Notes: generated from the sequence alone by a model not told the origin. Shown: positions 1 to 8,602, counted from the stretch's first letter. The stretch: 64,000 nucleotides of DNA from Pseudorhodobacter wandonensis (GCF_001202035.1 NZ_LGHT01000031.1:286220-350219); one strand, 5' to 3'. Made by a program: numbers and translations.

Positions 1-452
1 CGGTTATCAAATTCAACTACATGTCCGAGGTGCAGGATTGGGAGGATTTCCGTGCCTGTATCCGCCTGACGCGCGAAGTGTTCGGGCAAGCCGCAATGCG
101 ACCCTTTGTAAAGCATGAGATCCAACCGGGGGCAGGCGTGCAAAGTGACGCCGAAATCGATGATTTCATCCGCGAACATGCCGAAAGCGCCTATCACCCC
201 TGCGGCACGGCCAAGATGGGGCGGCGTGATGACCCGATGGCGGTGGTTGATTCCGAATGCCGTGTGATCGGCGTTGAAGGGTTGCGGCTGGCCGATAGTT
301 CGATTTTTCCGCGTATTACCAACGGGAACCTGAACGGGCCGTCGATCATGGTGGGCGAAAAAGCGGCGGACCACATTTTGGGTCGCACGCCCCTTGCGCC
401 TTTGAATCTTGGGCCAGAGATGAATGAAGATTGGCGCGACACGCAGCGCTAA
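1..452 (+). CDS. betA: Choline dehydrogenase-like GMC oxidoreductase, C-terminal part
   Basis: This is the 3' end of a GMC-family FAD oxidoreductase whose beginning lies left of the window. The open frame runs from the first bases. It shows the conserved C-terminal features: an FNYMS segment followed by DW and FR, the HPCGTAKMG motif with the catalytic His, and the [17 protein letters not shown] stretch that closes the FAD fold. The wording is closest to choline dehydrogenase, which oxidises choline to betaine aldehyde for glycine-betaine synthesis. Other GMC alcohol dehydrogenases share these motifs, so the substrate is inferred. The stop codon is TAA at 450-452. The usual bet partners, if present, would lie to the left. 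Confidence 0.82.
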   Translation, partial: VIKFNYMSEVQDWEDFRACIRLTREVFGQAAMRPFVKHEIQPGAGVQSDAEIDDFIREHAESAYHPCGTAKMGRRDDPMAVVDSECRVIGVEGLRLADSSIFPRITNGNLNGPSIMVGEKAADHILGRTPLAPLNLGPEMNEDWRDTQR

Positions 453-465
453 TATTTGATTAGGG

Positions 466-490
466 TTAACCAAGGTTAACCAAAGGTTAA
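466..490. promoter_or_regulatory. Triple TTAAC repeat, CtrA-like site
   Basis: Three GGTTAAC units follow one another, with TTAA at 466-469, 476-479 and 487-490. The last two are separated by 7 bases, giving TTAA-N7-TTAA, the classical arrangement of a CtrA response-regulator site in alphaproteobacteria. It lies 44 to 68 bases upstream of the nuclease start. The match is by eye only. Confidence 0.35.
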
Positions 491-502
491 CAAAATTCTT
501 GA

Positions 503-525
503 TTTCCGCCCGATTTGGGCGGAAA
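503..525 (+). other. Perfect 9-bp hairpin next to the nuclease RBS
   Basis: TTTCCGCCC at 503-511 is the exact reverse complement of GGGCGGAAA at 517-525, with a 5-base loop. It ends 2 bases before the GAGG ribosome-binding site (528-531) of the gene starting at 534. There is no U-run, so it is not a normal terminator; it is more likely a 5' leader structure. Confidence 0.4.
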
Positions 526-533
526 ACGAGGCC

Positions 534-1184
534 ATGTTAACCTTTCGTTCTATCCTTGTTCTGTATCTTATGCTTGCGGGCCCGGTGGGTGCGCTAACGC
601 TGTCCGGGCAAGCGCGGGTTGTGGATGGCGATACATTGATTTTGGCGGGCGAGCGCATTCGCCTGTTTGGTATTGACGCGCCAGAGCTGCGGCAACGCTG
701 TGACAACTCGGGGCGCAATTGGGCGTGTGGGGCTTGGGCCGCAGAGGTGCTGACCAAGCTTACCGACCGAGGGGGGCTGAAATGTGAGGCGCTGGATCGT
801 GACCGCTATGGCCGCACTGTGGCACGTTGCACGGTATCGGGGCGCGATATAGGTGGTGAAATGGTACGTGCGGGGGCGGCTGCGGCCTATGTTCAATACT
901 CGGATGACTATGTAGCGGCTGAGGCCGCTGCCAAGGCCGAGGCGCGCGGAATATGGTCGGGGGCGGTGACGGCACCGGCCGAGTATCGCAAAATCGCGCG
1001 TCAGCAACCGGCGCCCAAAGGCTGTACGATCAAGGGCAATATTAATGCCAAGGGCAAACGGATTTACCACATGCCCGGCCAGCGCGATTACGCCGCAACG
1101 CAGATTTCCGAGGCCAAGGGCGAAGCGTTCTTTTGTTCCGAAGCGCAGGCGCGCGCCGCCGGGTTTCGGGCCGCAAAACGCTGA
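534..1184 (+). CDS. Secreted thermonuclease-family (SNase-like) protein
   Basis: A 216-residue protein. It starts with a hydrophobic signal peptide (about residues 1-20, ending near VGA). An SNase-like domain follows at about 25-140. Typical motifs are VVDGDT (metal-binding Asp), RIRLFGIDAPE with the catalytic Arg and Glu equivalents, and DRYGRTVARC with the second Arg. A C-terminal tail of about 65 residues contains three cysteines and a CTIKGNI segment. Proteins of this type are exported phosphodiesterases that hydrolyse DNA or RNA; the true substrate is unknown. The start at 534 has GAGG 3 to 6 bases upstream. It is a single gene flanked by the betA end and the DUF465 gene. Confidence 0.85.
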   Translation: MLTFRSILVLYLMLAGPVGALTLSGQARVVDGDTLILAGERIRLFGIDAPELRQRCDNSGRNWACGAWAAEVLTKLTDRGGLKCEALDRDRYGRTVARCTVSGRDIGGEMVRAGAAAAYVQYSDDYVAAEAAAKAEARGIWSGAVTAPAEYRKIARQQPAPKGCTIKGNINAKGKRIYHMPGQRDYAATQISEAKGEAFFCSEAQARAAGFRAAKR

Positions 1185-1280
1185 TTCCGCAATATTTTAT
1201 TGCAGGTTTGATCCCTGTCAAAGCGGTATCGAATGGCTGGGGATATGCTTTCTTTGACGCGAACAAAGAAGGAGAGACCC

Positions 1281-1520
1281 ATGTCGCATACCCCCCATGA
1301 ACTGGCCGAAGAATTCCCCGCTGAAGTTGAGAAAATGCACAAGCTGAAGCTGGAAAATGCGCATTTCGCCAAGCTTTTTGATGAATATCATGAGGTGAAT
1401 CGCGCCGTGCATCGGGCCGAGGTTAGCGTTGAGCCCACGGATGATGCGCATGAAGGCGAGCTGCGCAAGCAACGGGCGCGGCTGAAAGATGAAATCTGGG
1501 CGCTGATTTCGGCGGCCTAA
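1281..1520 (+). CDS. YdcH/DUF465 family small protein
   Basis: A 79-residue acidic, helical protein. The start at 1281 is preceded by AAGGAGAG (1268-1275); an earlier in-frame ATG at 1233 lacks this. The sequence has the DUF465 pattern: HELAEEFP near the N-terminus, then a long amphipathic helix with LKLENAHFAKLFDEYHEVN, an acidic linker and a second helix. The family is widespread in proteobacteria and has no settled function. The stop overlaps that of the convergent regulator gene on the minus strand. Confidence 0.8.
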   Translation: MSHTPHELAEEFPAEVEKMHKLKLENAHFAKLFDEYHEVNRAVHRAEVSVEPTDDAHEGELRKQRARLKDEIWALISAA

Positions 1521-2914
1521 GGCAAGTCGGGGTCGATGCCATAGGGCACGACCCCGCGCGCATCGGGATTGACCGACAGGCGCTTTTCCAGTGGCGGTAC
1601 CGAGCGCTGATGACAATCGGACCGCTCGCATATCCGACAGGAAATACCGATGGGTTCAAACCGGCCCTTCAGGTCAAGGCCGTCGGCATAGACCAATTGC
1701 TCGGCGTGGCCGATTTCACAGCCTAAACCAATGGCATAGCGCCGGACGGGCGCGCCAAATGCGCCCCCCGATTTTGACACATCACGCGCAAGGCAGACAT
1801 AGCGCACGCCATCAGGCGTTTCTGCCAGTTGGCGCAGAAAGCGGCCCGGCGTTTCAAAGGCTTGGTGAACATTCCACAGCGGGCAGGCACCGCCGAACCG
1901 CGCGAATTGAAAGCGGGTGGCCGAATGGCGTTTCGTGACCGTGCCGGCCTGATCGACCCGCACAAAAAAGAACGGCACCCCTTTGGCGCCGGGGCGTTGC
2001 AATGTCGATAGCCTGTGGGCGACCTGCTCGATCGAGCTGTCAAAAAGATCGGACAGGCGTTCAAGGTCGTGGCGTTCCTGCCCAGCCGCGCGCAAAAACG
2101 CAGTGTAGGGCATGATCGCTGCGCCGGCAAAGTAATTGGCCAACCCGATTTTGGCGATGCTGCGGGCGGCGGGGCTTTGGAATTGGGCGAGGTCGAGCGT
2201 CGCCTCGAGCAAATCATTCTGGGTAAGTAGGGCCACTTGATGCAGCAGTTGAAAGCGCCGCGTGGCACCTGTTGCGCGGCTGGACAGGGCAAGCTGCTTG
2301 GCCTTGGGATCAAAGCGGCGCAATTCAGAAATGTTCGAAAGTGTCAAATCGATGTTCAGGCTTTCAAGCGTAGCGAGAGCCGTGTTTTCTATTGGTATAT
2401 CAGGGCCTTTTAAGGTGGCGTAACGCTCGGCTGCCTTATCGACGGCATCGATGTAATTATCGCAATAGTGAAAGAAGTCGCGCACTTCCTCCCACGGCGA
2501 GGGGGCGCTGTCGGTGCGGCCCAATGCCTCATCCAACGAGGCGAGGCGTTCGTGGCTTTGGCGATAAGCGCGGTGCAGATCGAGAAAGGCGCGGGCCAGC
2601 CCTGGGGCATTCGAGGCAGCAAGCCGCAGATCGGACAGTGGCGGCGGCGCAGTGAAGACAGGATCGGCGAGCGCCTCGCGCATGTCGGTGACGATGCGCT
2701 CGCTGTCGCCGGTGGAAAGCTCGGTCACGTCTTGGCCGAACTCTTGCGCCAGTCCCAGCACCACGCTTGCCGAAATGGGCCGGTGGTTGTTTTCCATCTG
2801 GTTCAGATAGGGCAGGGAGACGCCAAGTTTCTGGGCAAAAATCTTTTGGGTCAGGCGCAGACGGCCGCGCAATTCACGCAGTTTCGCGCCGGCATAGAGT
2901 TTTTGGGTGGCCAT
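1517..2914 (-). CDS. Short-chain fatty acyl-CoA regulator (ScfR/PccR/RamB-like), XRE family
   Basis: A 465-residue regulator. Residues about 8-62 form an XRE-type helix-turn-helix (LRLTQKIFAQKLGVSLPYLNQMEN). The rest is the long C-terminal region typical of ScfR proteins (DUF2083), ending with a conserved SCRICERSDCHQR cysteine segment. Characterised members, PccR of Rhodobacter sphaeroides and RamB of Corynebacterium, control propionate, acetate or glyoxylate-cycle genes and bind TTTGCAAA-type sites. Two such octamers lie just upstream (2929-2936 and 2949-2956), which suggests autoregulation. The start at 2914 (MATQKLYAGAKL) was chosen because it begins the conserved domain; an in-frame start at 2935 would overlap the octamer. 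No propionate or acetate gene is next to it. Confidence 0.85.
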   Translation of the reverse strand: MATQKLYAGAKLRELRGRLRLTQKIFAQKLGVSLPYLNQMENNHRPISASVVLGLAQEFGQDVTELSTGDSERIVTDMREALADPVFTAPPPLSDLRLAASNAPGLARAFLDLHRAYRQSHERLASLDEALGRTDSAPSPWEEVRDFFHYCDNYIDAVDKAAERYATLKGPDIPIENTALATLESLNIDLTLSNISELRRFDPKAKQLALSSRATGATRRFQLLHQVALLTQNDLLEATLDLAQFQSPAARSIAKIGLANYFAGAAIMPYTAFLRAAGQERHDLERLSDLFDSSIEQVAHRLSTLQRPGAKGVPFFFVRVDQAGTVTKRHSATRFQFARFGGACPLWNVHQAFETPGRFLRQLAETPDGVRYVCLARDVSKSGGAFGAPVRRYAIGLGCEIGHAEQLVYADGLDLKGRFEPIGISCRICERSDCHQRSVPPLEKRLSVNPDARGVVPYGIDPDLP

Positions 2915-2928
2915 TTCGCGCCCTCTGG

Positions 2929-2956
2929 TTTGCAAAGTTTAGCGTGGCTTTGCAAA
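2929..2956. promoter_or_regulatory. Paired TTTGCAAA operator candidates
   Basis: Two perfect TTTGCAAA palindromes, at 2929-2936 and 2949-2956, have starts 20 bp apart (two helical turns). They lie directly upstream of the ScfR-type regulator start at 2914. TTTGCAAA is the core reported for the RamB and PccR members of this regulator family, so these are probably its own binding sites. Confidence 0.65.
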
Positions 2957-2965
2957 GCGGCGGCG

Positions 2966-4183
2966 TCAAGACGATTTCAGCTGGCTTTCGCGGCGCAAGA
3001 CCCAAATAATGCAGGCGATCGAGGCAACCGACGTAAGCAGCATCAGCAGAACCAAAGGCATCGGGCCGGTTTGCGGGCCAAGCACCACGCCTGCAAGCGC
3101 CGAGAGCAAAGCGCCAGTGCCGATCAGGAAGGCGCCACCCAGCCCCGCTGCCGAGCCTGCAAGGCTGGGGCGGACAGAGAGCATGCCTGCGTTGGCGCTG
3201 GGATTCAGAAGGCCGTTGCCCAGCCCGACAAAGACCATCAAGCCGAAAAACAGGTTGGGCCCTGCGGCGTTGATCAGAGTAAGCAGGGCGAGGGCAACCA
3301 TCCCGCCGGTTGAGGTGAGGGCCCCCGCCAGAACCATGCGATTCACCCCGTAGCGCACCGAGTAGCGGCCCGAAAAGAAGTTTCCTGCCATATAGCCAAA
3401 GGCCGGCGCACCGAAATACAGCCCGAGTGTGGCCGCATCCATGTGGAAAAACGTTGTGCCGACATAGGGTGCCCCGCCGAGATAGGCGAAAAATGCACCA
3501 GAGGAAAAGCCTGCCGCCAGACAATAGCCCCAAAAGCGTTGTGACCGCAGCAAGGCCGGGTATTGGCGCATTTGGGCGGTAAAGCTGCTGGCGCGGGTGG
3601 TTGCGGTTTCGCCCATATCGAACCAGATCACGACAAAGGCGGTCGCGCCTGATAGCATCAGCATGATGAACGAGGCCTGCCAGCCGAACGCTTCATCCAG
3701 CAGGCCGCCGATGACCGGGGCGATCATTGGCACCACTGCCATGCCCATAGAGACATAGCCTATCATCGAGGCGGCTTGATCTTGGGGCACCATGTCACGA
3801 ACGGCGGCACGCGACAGCACAAAGCCCGAGGCGATGACGGCCTGCACCAGACGGCAGGTAATAAACACGCCGTAATTTGGTGCGAGAAGCGCGCCTGCGC
3901 TGGCCAGTGTAAAAATTGCAGTGGCCGCAAGGATAACGGGGCGGCGGCCAAAACGGTCGGACACGGGGCCAACGAACAGTTGCAGCAGCGCAGTGGTGGC
4001 GAGGTAGAGCGACAAGGACAGCTGCATCACGGCGTAATCGACATCGAAATACAGGGCCATCGAGGGCAATGACGGCAAAAATACATTCAGCGACATCGCC
4101 GCGACGCCGGCCATGAACACGAGTGTTGTTATATGTGGTGCGGTGGTCCGGTCAAAATAGCGGACAGTCGGTGGTGTAATCAT
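2966..4183 (-). CDS. MFS multidrug exporter, Bcr/CflA type
   Basis: A 405-residue polytopic membrane protein with about 12 hydrophobic segments. It has the family's first helix (AAMSLNVFLPSLPSMALYF) and the MFS motif A loop GPVSDRFGRRPV between helices 2 and 3 (about residues 72-83), as in Bcr/CflA proton-coupled drug exporters. The substrate cannot be told from sequence. It lies upstream of the ScfR-type gene on the same strand, with the TTTGCAAA sites in the 51-bp gap, so the two are probably separate transcription units. Confidence 0.82.
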   Translation of the reverse strand: MITPPTVRYFDRTTAPHITTLVFMAGVAAMSLNVFLPSLPSMALYFDVDYAVMQLSLSLYLATTALLQLFVGPVSDRFGRRPVILAATAIFTLASAGALLAPNYGVFITCRLVQAVIASGFVLSRAAVRDMVPQDQAASMIGYVSMGMAVVPMIAPVIGGLLDEAFGWQASFIMLMLSGATAFVVIWFDMGETATTRASSFTAQMRQYPALLRSQRFWGYCLAAGFSSGAFFAYLGGAPYVGTTFFHMDAATLGLYFGAPAFGYMAGNFFSGRYSVRYGVNRMVLAGALTSTGGMVALALLTLINAAGPNLFFGLMVFVGLGNGLLNPSANAGMLSVRPSLAGSAAGLGGAFLIGTGALLSALAGVVLGPQTGPMPLVLLMLLTSVASIACIIWVLRRESQLKSS

Positions 4184-4241
4184 GTCAGGTGGCTACGCCC
4201 ATCGCGGCGGGCTGTCTATTGCGGAAATGCCTGACGCGGCG

Positions 4242-4586
4242 TCAAACCCATTTGTGAAAGATGAAAAACGCCCCAAGCGCAATAAAGCCGAAGCCGACAA
4301 GGTGGTTCCAGGACAGCGGCTCTTTCAGGTAAAGAACGGAAAACGCAGCAAAAACCAGCAGGGTGATGACCTCTTGTATGGTTTTCAGCTCGGCCGCGGA
4401 AAAATAGCCGTGGCCGATGCGATTGGCCGGCACCTGCAGCATATATTCAAACAGCGCGATGCCCCAGCTGATGGCGATCACGGCCAGCAGCGGCGCGGAT
4501 TTATACTTGAGGTGGCCATACCACGCAAAGGTCATAAAGACGTTGGAAGCGATGAGCAGGCCGATGGTGATAAGGGGCGTGGGCAT
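4242..4586 (-). CDS. DMT-superfamily small membrane protein (DUF486)
   Basis: A 114-residue protein with four predicted membrane helices. Signature stretches are SNVFMTFAWYGHLK, WGIALFEYMLQVPANRIG and LKTIQEVITLLVF, which match the DUF486 family within the drug/metabolite transporter superfamily. Its function is unknown. The start at 4586 (MPTPLITIGLLI) has an AAAAGG box about 7 bases upstream and fits the family length; in-frame ATG codons further upstream would add a non-hydrophobic tail. Confidence 0.8.
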   Translation of the reverse strand: MPTPLITIGLLIASNVFMTFAWYGHLKYKSAPLLAVIAISWGIALFEYMLQVPANRIGHGYFSAAELKTIQEVITLLVFAAFSVLYLKEPLSWNHLVGFGFIALGAFFIFHKWV

Positions 4587-4691
4587 GTGTGGGACCTTTT
4601 GTAGGATTTGCGGGATTTGTCGCAGAATTGCGGGAATGTGCCAGTGGTATTCTGTGACTTGATTTGCGTCATGGTTGGGCAATCGCGCTTA

Positions 4692-4705
4692 TGCGCACAT
4701 GCGCA
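4692..4705. promoter_or_regulatory. TGCGCA-N2-TGCGCA palindrome, possible ArsR operator
   Basis: Two self-complementary TGCGCA hexamers are separated by CA, 17 to 30 bases upstream of the ArsR-family start at 4723. Position and symmetry suit an autoregulatory site of the downstream metalloregulator. No other copy was noticed nearby. Confidence 0.4.
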
Positions 4706-4722
4706 AAAGCCAAGGTGTGCCA

Positions 4723-4998
4723 ATGATTCTGACTGCGTTAACTGCCCTTGCCGAACCGACACGTCTGGCCGCGATGCGGGCCTTGCGGGACGGTGACGAG
4801 CATTGTGTTTGTGAGTTGATGGCGCGGATTGGCGCAACGCAAAGCCGGATGTCGCGGCATATGCAGGTGCTGAAACAGGCGGGGTTGGTGGTGGACAAGC
4901 GCGATGCACAATGGGTGCGCTATCGGATTACGCCTGATTTGGCGGCCCCGTTGCGGGCGTTGTTGGATGCGGCGCTGGCAGACGAGGTAAAGGCATGA
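4723..4998 (+). CDS. arsR: ArsR-family metalloregulator
   Basis: A 91-residue winged-helix repressor. ALAEPTRLAAMRAL opens the fold. CVCEL (about residues 28-32) is the cysteine pair that binds As(III) or Sb(III) in classical ArsR. The recognition helix reads ATQSRMSRHMQVLKQAGLV. The start at 4723 has AAGG 7 bases upstream; a longer TTG start at 4675 would run through the TGCGCA palindrome and is less likely. Its stop overlaps the permease start (ATGA), so it probably controls the permease and thioredoxin genes behind it. Confidence 0.85.
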   Translation: MILTALTALAEPTRLAAMRALRDGDEHCVCELMARIGATQSRMSRHMQVLKQAGLVVDKRDAQWVRYRITPDLAAPLRALLDAALADEVKA

Positions 4999-5993
4999 GT
5001 ATTTTTAGCTGGATGAATGACCAGTTGCTGCGGATGCAGTGGCTTTCTGGCCTTGTGACAGCAGGTGTGCGAGGATTGGGCCTAGACCCTGCGTCGCGGA
5101 TTGGCGGGTCGGTGCAGTTTTTCGTTTATGACGTGGTCAAGATTTTCATTCTGCTTTCAGTGCTGATTTTCGTGATCTCTTACCTGCAAAGCTATTTTCC
5201 GCCAGAGCGGACGCGGCGGATATTGGGCGGACGCTCGGGCATCGGTGCGAATATTCTGGGGGCATTGCTGGGCACGATCACGCCGTTTTGCTCTTGCTCG
5301 TCTATTCCTTTGTTCATCGGGTTTACTGCTGCAGGTTTGCCGTTGGGGGTGACGTTCTCGTTTCTGATTTCATCGCCTTTGGTTGATATGGCCTCGGTCA
5401 TCCTGCTCGCTTCAATTTTCAGCTGGCCGATTGCATTGGCTTATGTGGGGGTTGGGCTGATTGTGGCAGTGGTCGGGGGGACAATCATTGGCAAGCTGGG
5501 GATGGAGGGGCAGGTGGAAAGCTTTGTCCATAACGTGCCGGTGACGGATGCAGATGAAAGCCTGAGCCGTGCAGAGCGGATTGGATTTGCCCGCGGTCAG
5601 GTCTTGGATATTGCGGGTAAGGTTTGGCCCTATGTTCTGATTGGCGTGGGTATCGGGGCGGTTATTCACAATTGGGTGCCCGAGGCGACGATTTCGGCGC
5701 TGCTGGGCCAAGACAAATGGTGGGCGGTGCCGGTGGCCACGGTGGTGGGCATTCCGATGTATGCCGATATTTTTGGCACCTTACCGATCGCCGAGGCGCT
5801 GGTGGGCAAAGGTGTGGGGCTGGGCACGGTTCTGGCCTTTATGATGGCGGTGACTGCACTGTCGCTGCCGTCGCTTATCATGCTGAAAAGGGTGGTTAAA
5901 ATGCCGTTGCTTGTGGCGTTTACCGGGCTGGTGACGGTTGGCATTCTGACCATCGGATTCGCGTTTAACGCGATCACACATATGTTCATATGA
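4995..5993 (+). CDS. arsP: ArsP-type permease (DUF318), probable organoarsenical exporter
   Basis: A 332-residue inner-membrane protein with about eight helices. The strongest mark is TPFCSCSSIPLFIGF (about residues 96-110), the cysteine-containing signature of the ArsP/YraQ permease family. A second half repeats the fold around VGIPMYADIFGTLPIAEAL. Characterised ArsP proteins export trivalent methyl- and aryl-arsenicals. It lies in an operon with an ArsR (4-bp overlap) and a small thioredoxin-like protein, and arsH lies opposite. The substrate is inferred from family and context, since YraQ-type permeases also occur without arsenic links. Confidence 0.75.
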   Translation: MSIFSWMNDQLLRMQWLSGLVTAGVRGLGLDPASRIGGSVQFFVYDVVKIFILLSVLIFVISYLQSYFPPERTRRILGGRSGIGANILGALLGTITPFCSCSSIPLFIGFTAAGLPLGVTFSFLISSPLVDMASVILLASIFSWPIALAYVGVGLIVAVVGGTIIGKLGMEGQVESFVHNVPVTDADESLSRAERIGFARGQVLDIAGKVWPYVLIGVGIGAVIHNWVPEATISALLGQDKWWAVPVATVVGIPMYADIFGTLPIAEALVGKGVGLGTVLAFMMAVTALSLPSLIMLKRVVKMPLLVAFTGLVTVGILTIGFAFNAITHMFI

Positions 5994-6004
5994 AAGGAGA
6001 TATC

Positions 6005-6232
6005 ATGATTATCAAGATCCTTGGTTCTGGCTGCAAGAAATGTGGTATTTTGGCGGAGAATGCCTTGGCTGCGGCACATGCGGCGGGCAAAACCGCCGAG
6101 ATTGTGAAAGTCACGGATTTTGCCGAGATTGCGGGATATGGTGTGATGTCGACGCCTGCTTTGGTGGTCGATGAAAAGTTGATCGCATCTGGCAAGGTGC
6201 TGACAATCGATGAAATCAGCGCCTTGCTGTAA
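6005..6232 (+). CDS. Small glutaredoxin-like thioredoxin family protein (MTH895/TM0996 type)
   Basis: A 75-residue protein with a minimal thioredoxin fold. The redox motif CKKC lies at residues 10-13 after a beta strand (IIKILGSG), and the cis-proline segment STPALVVDEKL is at about 50-60. The start at 6005 follows an AAAGGAGA Shine-Dalgarno (5993-6000); the ATG at 5990 would itself contain that box. Small CxxC proteins of this kind regularly accompany DUF318 permeases and may reduce the permease or its substrate. It is the last gene of the arsR-permease operon. Confidence 0.8.
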   Translation: MIIKILGSGCKKCGILAENALAAAHAAGKTAEIVKVTDFAEIAGYGVMSTPALVVDEKLIASGKVLTIDEISALL

Positions 6233-6238
6233 ACGTAT

Positions 6239-6264
6239 TGGCGCAGCGCCAGAGGTGTATTTTT
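6239..6264 (+). terminator. Weak terminator after the arsR-permease operon
   Basis: The dyad TGGC-GCAGC-GCCA at 6239-6251 is followed by GAGGTGTA and five T residues. It begins 7 bases after the thioredoxin-like stop. The stem is short, so efficiency is uncertain. Confidence 0.35.
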
Positions 6265-6454
6265 CCGATGTGGCGGTGGCGGGTCGCCATGCGAAAGGCA
6301 TAGTATCAGGTGCTGCCGAGTTTCAAATATGCCTGTATGGCGGCAGGGTGAATCTGGAAGGCCCGAGTCATGCCCCATGACCCTGCACATCTGACGATGC
6401 AGCTGGAAAGGGTGCCATGTGAGCGGGCGGCGAAAACCTGACGCCCGCCAAGCG

Positions 6455-7189
6455 TTAGGTTGCGGCAGTCTGGTTTACCCGTTTCATCAGCTCGGCGGCG
6501 GATTCCTTGCGCTCGGAATAGCGGTCAACAAGGTAATCGGCGCGATCACGGGTAAGCAGGGTGAATTTGTACAATTCTTCCATCACGTCAACGATACGGT
6601 CATACAGCGGCGAGGGGCGCATGCGGCCAGCCTCGTCAAACTCTTGAAACGCTTTGGGAATTGACGATTGGTTGGGGATGGTGATCAGCCGCATCCAGCG
6701 CCCCAGAATGCGCATCTGATTGACGGCGTTAAAGCTTTGTGAGCCGCCGGAAACCTGCATCACCGCCAGCGTTTTGCCTTGGGTCGGGCGAACCGCGCCG
6801 TCAGACAGAGGAATCCAGTCGATTTGGGTTTTCATCAGGCCGGTCATGGCGCCGTGACGTTCGGGCGATGACCAGACCATGCCTTCGGACCACGCGACCA
6901 GCCCGCGCAATTCCTGCACTTTGGGGTGGCTGGCATCGGTGTTGTCATCGACCAGCGGCAGGCCCGAGGGGTCGAAAAACCGCACTTCGGCCCCTAGATG
7001 GGTCAGGATGCGGCCCGCCTCTTTGGCGGGCAACCGGCTGAAACTGCGCGACCGGAGCGAGCCGTAGAGTATGAGGATGCGCGGCGCATGGGTTTTATGC
7101 GGCGGGGCCAGCAATGCGGCCTCATCTATTGCGGGCAGCAGGGCGGGGTTGATGTTGGGGGTATCAGACAACACGGTTTCCTTTCGCAT
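6455..7189 (-). CDS. arsH: ArsH, NADPH-dependent FMN reductase / organoarsenical oxidase
   Basis: A 244-residue flavodoxin-fold protein. [20 protein letters not shown] (about residues 42-61) is the ArsH FMN-phosphate loop, and [11 protein letters not shown] (about 107-117) is the second FMN-binding loop. Known ArsH enzymes reduce flavin or quinone with NADPH and oxidise trivalent methyl- and aryl-arsenicals to less toxic pentavalent forms. The ATG at 7189 is the likely start (a TTG lies one codon earlier). It overlaps the end of arsC by 26 bp, so it is the last gene of arsR-acr3-arsC-arsH. Confidence 0.9.
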   Translation of the reverse strand: MRKETVLSDTPNINPALLPAIDEAALLAPPHKTHAPRILILYGSLRSRSFSRLPAKEAGRILTHLGAEVRFFDPSGLPLVDDNTDASHPKVQELRGLVAWSEGMVWSSPERHGAMTGLMKTQIDWIPLSDGAVRPTQGKTLAVMQVSGGSQSFNAVNQMRILGRWMRLITIPNQSSIPKAFQEFDEAGRMRPSPLYDRIVDVMEELYKFTLLTRDRADYLVDRYSERKESAAELMKRVNQTAAT

Positions 7190-7592
7190 CAATGATCAAC
7201 GCGCCGTCTTCCTTGGCAAAGGGGCCGGGGGGGAATTGGTCAAGCAGGTCAAGCACGGATTCGGATGGGCGGCACAGGCGCACACCTTTGGGGGTGCAGA
7301 CGATCGGCCGGTTCACAAGGATCGGATGCGCGATCATCGCGTCGAGCAGTTGATCGTCGGTGACGCCGGGCTGCGTGAGGCCCAGTTCAGCCGCCGGGGT
7401 TTTGCTGACCCGCAGCGCCTGTTGCGGTGTAAGGTTGGCGGCAGCGAACAGCGCAAGCAGTTGGGGGCGGGTCCAGCCTTCGGTTTGGTAATCGATGACC
7501 ACGGGCGTGTAGCCCGCCGCTGTAATGAGGTCCAGAACATTGCGCGACGTGCCGCAGGCGGGGTTGTGGTGGATGACGATAGGAAAGGTCAT
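7164..7592 (-). CDS. arsC: Glutaredoxin-dependent arsenate reductase
   Basis: A 142-residue protein of the plasmid R773 ArsC class. [10 protein letters not shown] places the catalytic Cys at residue 13, next to the NPxCxTSRN-type anion loop. Further family segments are KTPAAELGL and ILVNRPIV, with the conserved Arg. It reduces arsenate to arsenite with glutathione and glutaredoxin, feeding the Acr3 exporter upstream. Its start (7592) overlaps the acr3 stop (7589) as ATGA, and its end overlaps arsH. Confidence 0.92.
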   Translation of the reverse strand: MTFPIVIHHNPACGTSRNVLDLITAAGYTPVVIDYQTEGWTRPQLLALFAAANLTPQQALRVSKTPAAELGLTQPGVTDDQLLDAMIAHPILVNRPIVCTPKGVRLCRPSESVLDLLDQFPPGPFAKEDGALIIDAKGNRVV

Positions 7593-8602
7593 TTTGGAAA
7601 GCTCTCTCTGGTGCGGTTGGCAAAGGCGACGAGTGACAGCATGACAGGCACCTCGACCAGCACGCCGACCACGGTGACAAGCGCCGCGCCGGAATTCAGG
7701 CCAAAGAGGCCAATCGCGACAGCGACCGCCAGTTCGAAAAAGTTGGAGGTGCCGATCAATGCGCAAGGGGCGGCGACGGAATGGGGCAGTTTCCATGCCC
7801 AAGCCCAGCCATAACCCAAGGCAAAGATGCCGTAGGATTGCAGGATGATTGGTACGGCAAGCAGCGCGATCAGCGTGGGCTGTGCCAGAATGACCGGCCC
7901 TTGAAAGCCGAAGAGCAGCACAACGGTCAGCAGCAGGCCCATGATCGAGGCGGGCTTGATACGGGCAGTGAAATCGTTGACGGCCGCGCCGCGTTTGACC
8001 AGTGCCGCGCGGGTAAGCACGCCTGCGACCAGCGGGATGACAACGTAAAGCACCGTTGACAGGATCAACGTTTCCCACGGCACGGCAATTTCAGTCACAC
8101 CCAGCAGAAAGGCGACGATGGGGGCAAAGGCCACAACCATGATCAGATCGTTCAGCGACACCTGCACCAAGGTGTAGTTTGCATCGCCCTTGGTCATTTG
8201 CGACCAGACAAAGACCATCGCCGTGCAGGGGGCTGCGCCCAGCAAAATAAGGCCTGCGATGTATTCAGTCGCCTGTGCAGGGGGGATGAAAGCGGCAAAG
8301 ACATGTTGGAAAAACAAAACGCCAAGCGCGGCCATCGTAAACGGTTTGATCAGCCAGTTGATGATAATGGTGATGACCAGCCCTTTGGGCCGCGCCCCCA
8401 CGGATTTGAGCGAGCCGAGATCAACCGCGACCATCATCGGGTAGACCATCGCCCAGATCAGCACCGCGACGACAAGGTTAACCGAGGCATATTCCAACGC
8501 GGCCAAGCTGGCGAACAGTGCGGGCAGCACGTTGCCCAAGATAAGCCCCGCAAGGATGCACAGGGCAACCCAAAGCGAAAGATAGCGTTCAAACAGGCTC
8601 AT
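7589..8602 (-). CDS. acr3: ACR3-family arsenite exporter
   Basis: A 337-residue membrane protein with about ten helices. The motif [15 protein letters not shown] (about residues 122-136) contains the conserved membrane cysteine essential in ACR3 transporters; [11 protein letters not shown] follows as expected for the bile-acid/arsenite permease fold. It extrudes arsenite, driven by the proton gradient. Its start overlaps the arsR stop (4 bp) and its stop overlaps the arsC start. All four genes of this locus are therefore translationally coupled. Confidence 0.92.
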   Translation of the reverse strand: MSLFERYLSLWVALCILAGLILGNVLPALFASLAALEYASVNLVVAVLIWAMVYPMMVAVDLGSLKSVGARPKGLVITIIINWLIKPFTMAALGVLFFQHVFAAFIPPAQATEYIAGLILLGAAPCTAMVFVWSQMTKGDANYTLVQVSLNDLIMVVAFAPIVAFLLGVTEIAVPWETLILSTVLYVVIPLVAGVLTRAALVKRGAAVNDFTARIKPASIMGLLLTVVLLFGFQGPVILAQPTLIALLAVPIILQSYGIFALGYGWAWAWKLPHSVAAPCALIGTSNFFELAVAVAIGLFGLNSGAALVTVVGVLVEVPVMLSLVAFANRTRESFPK

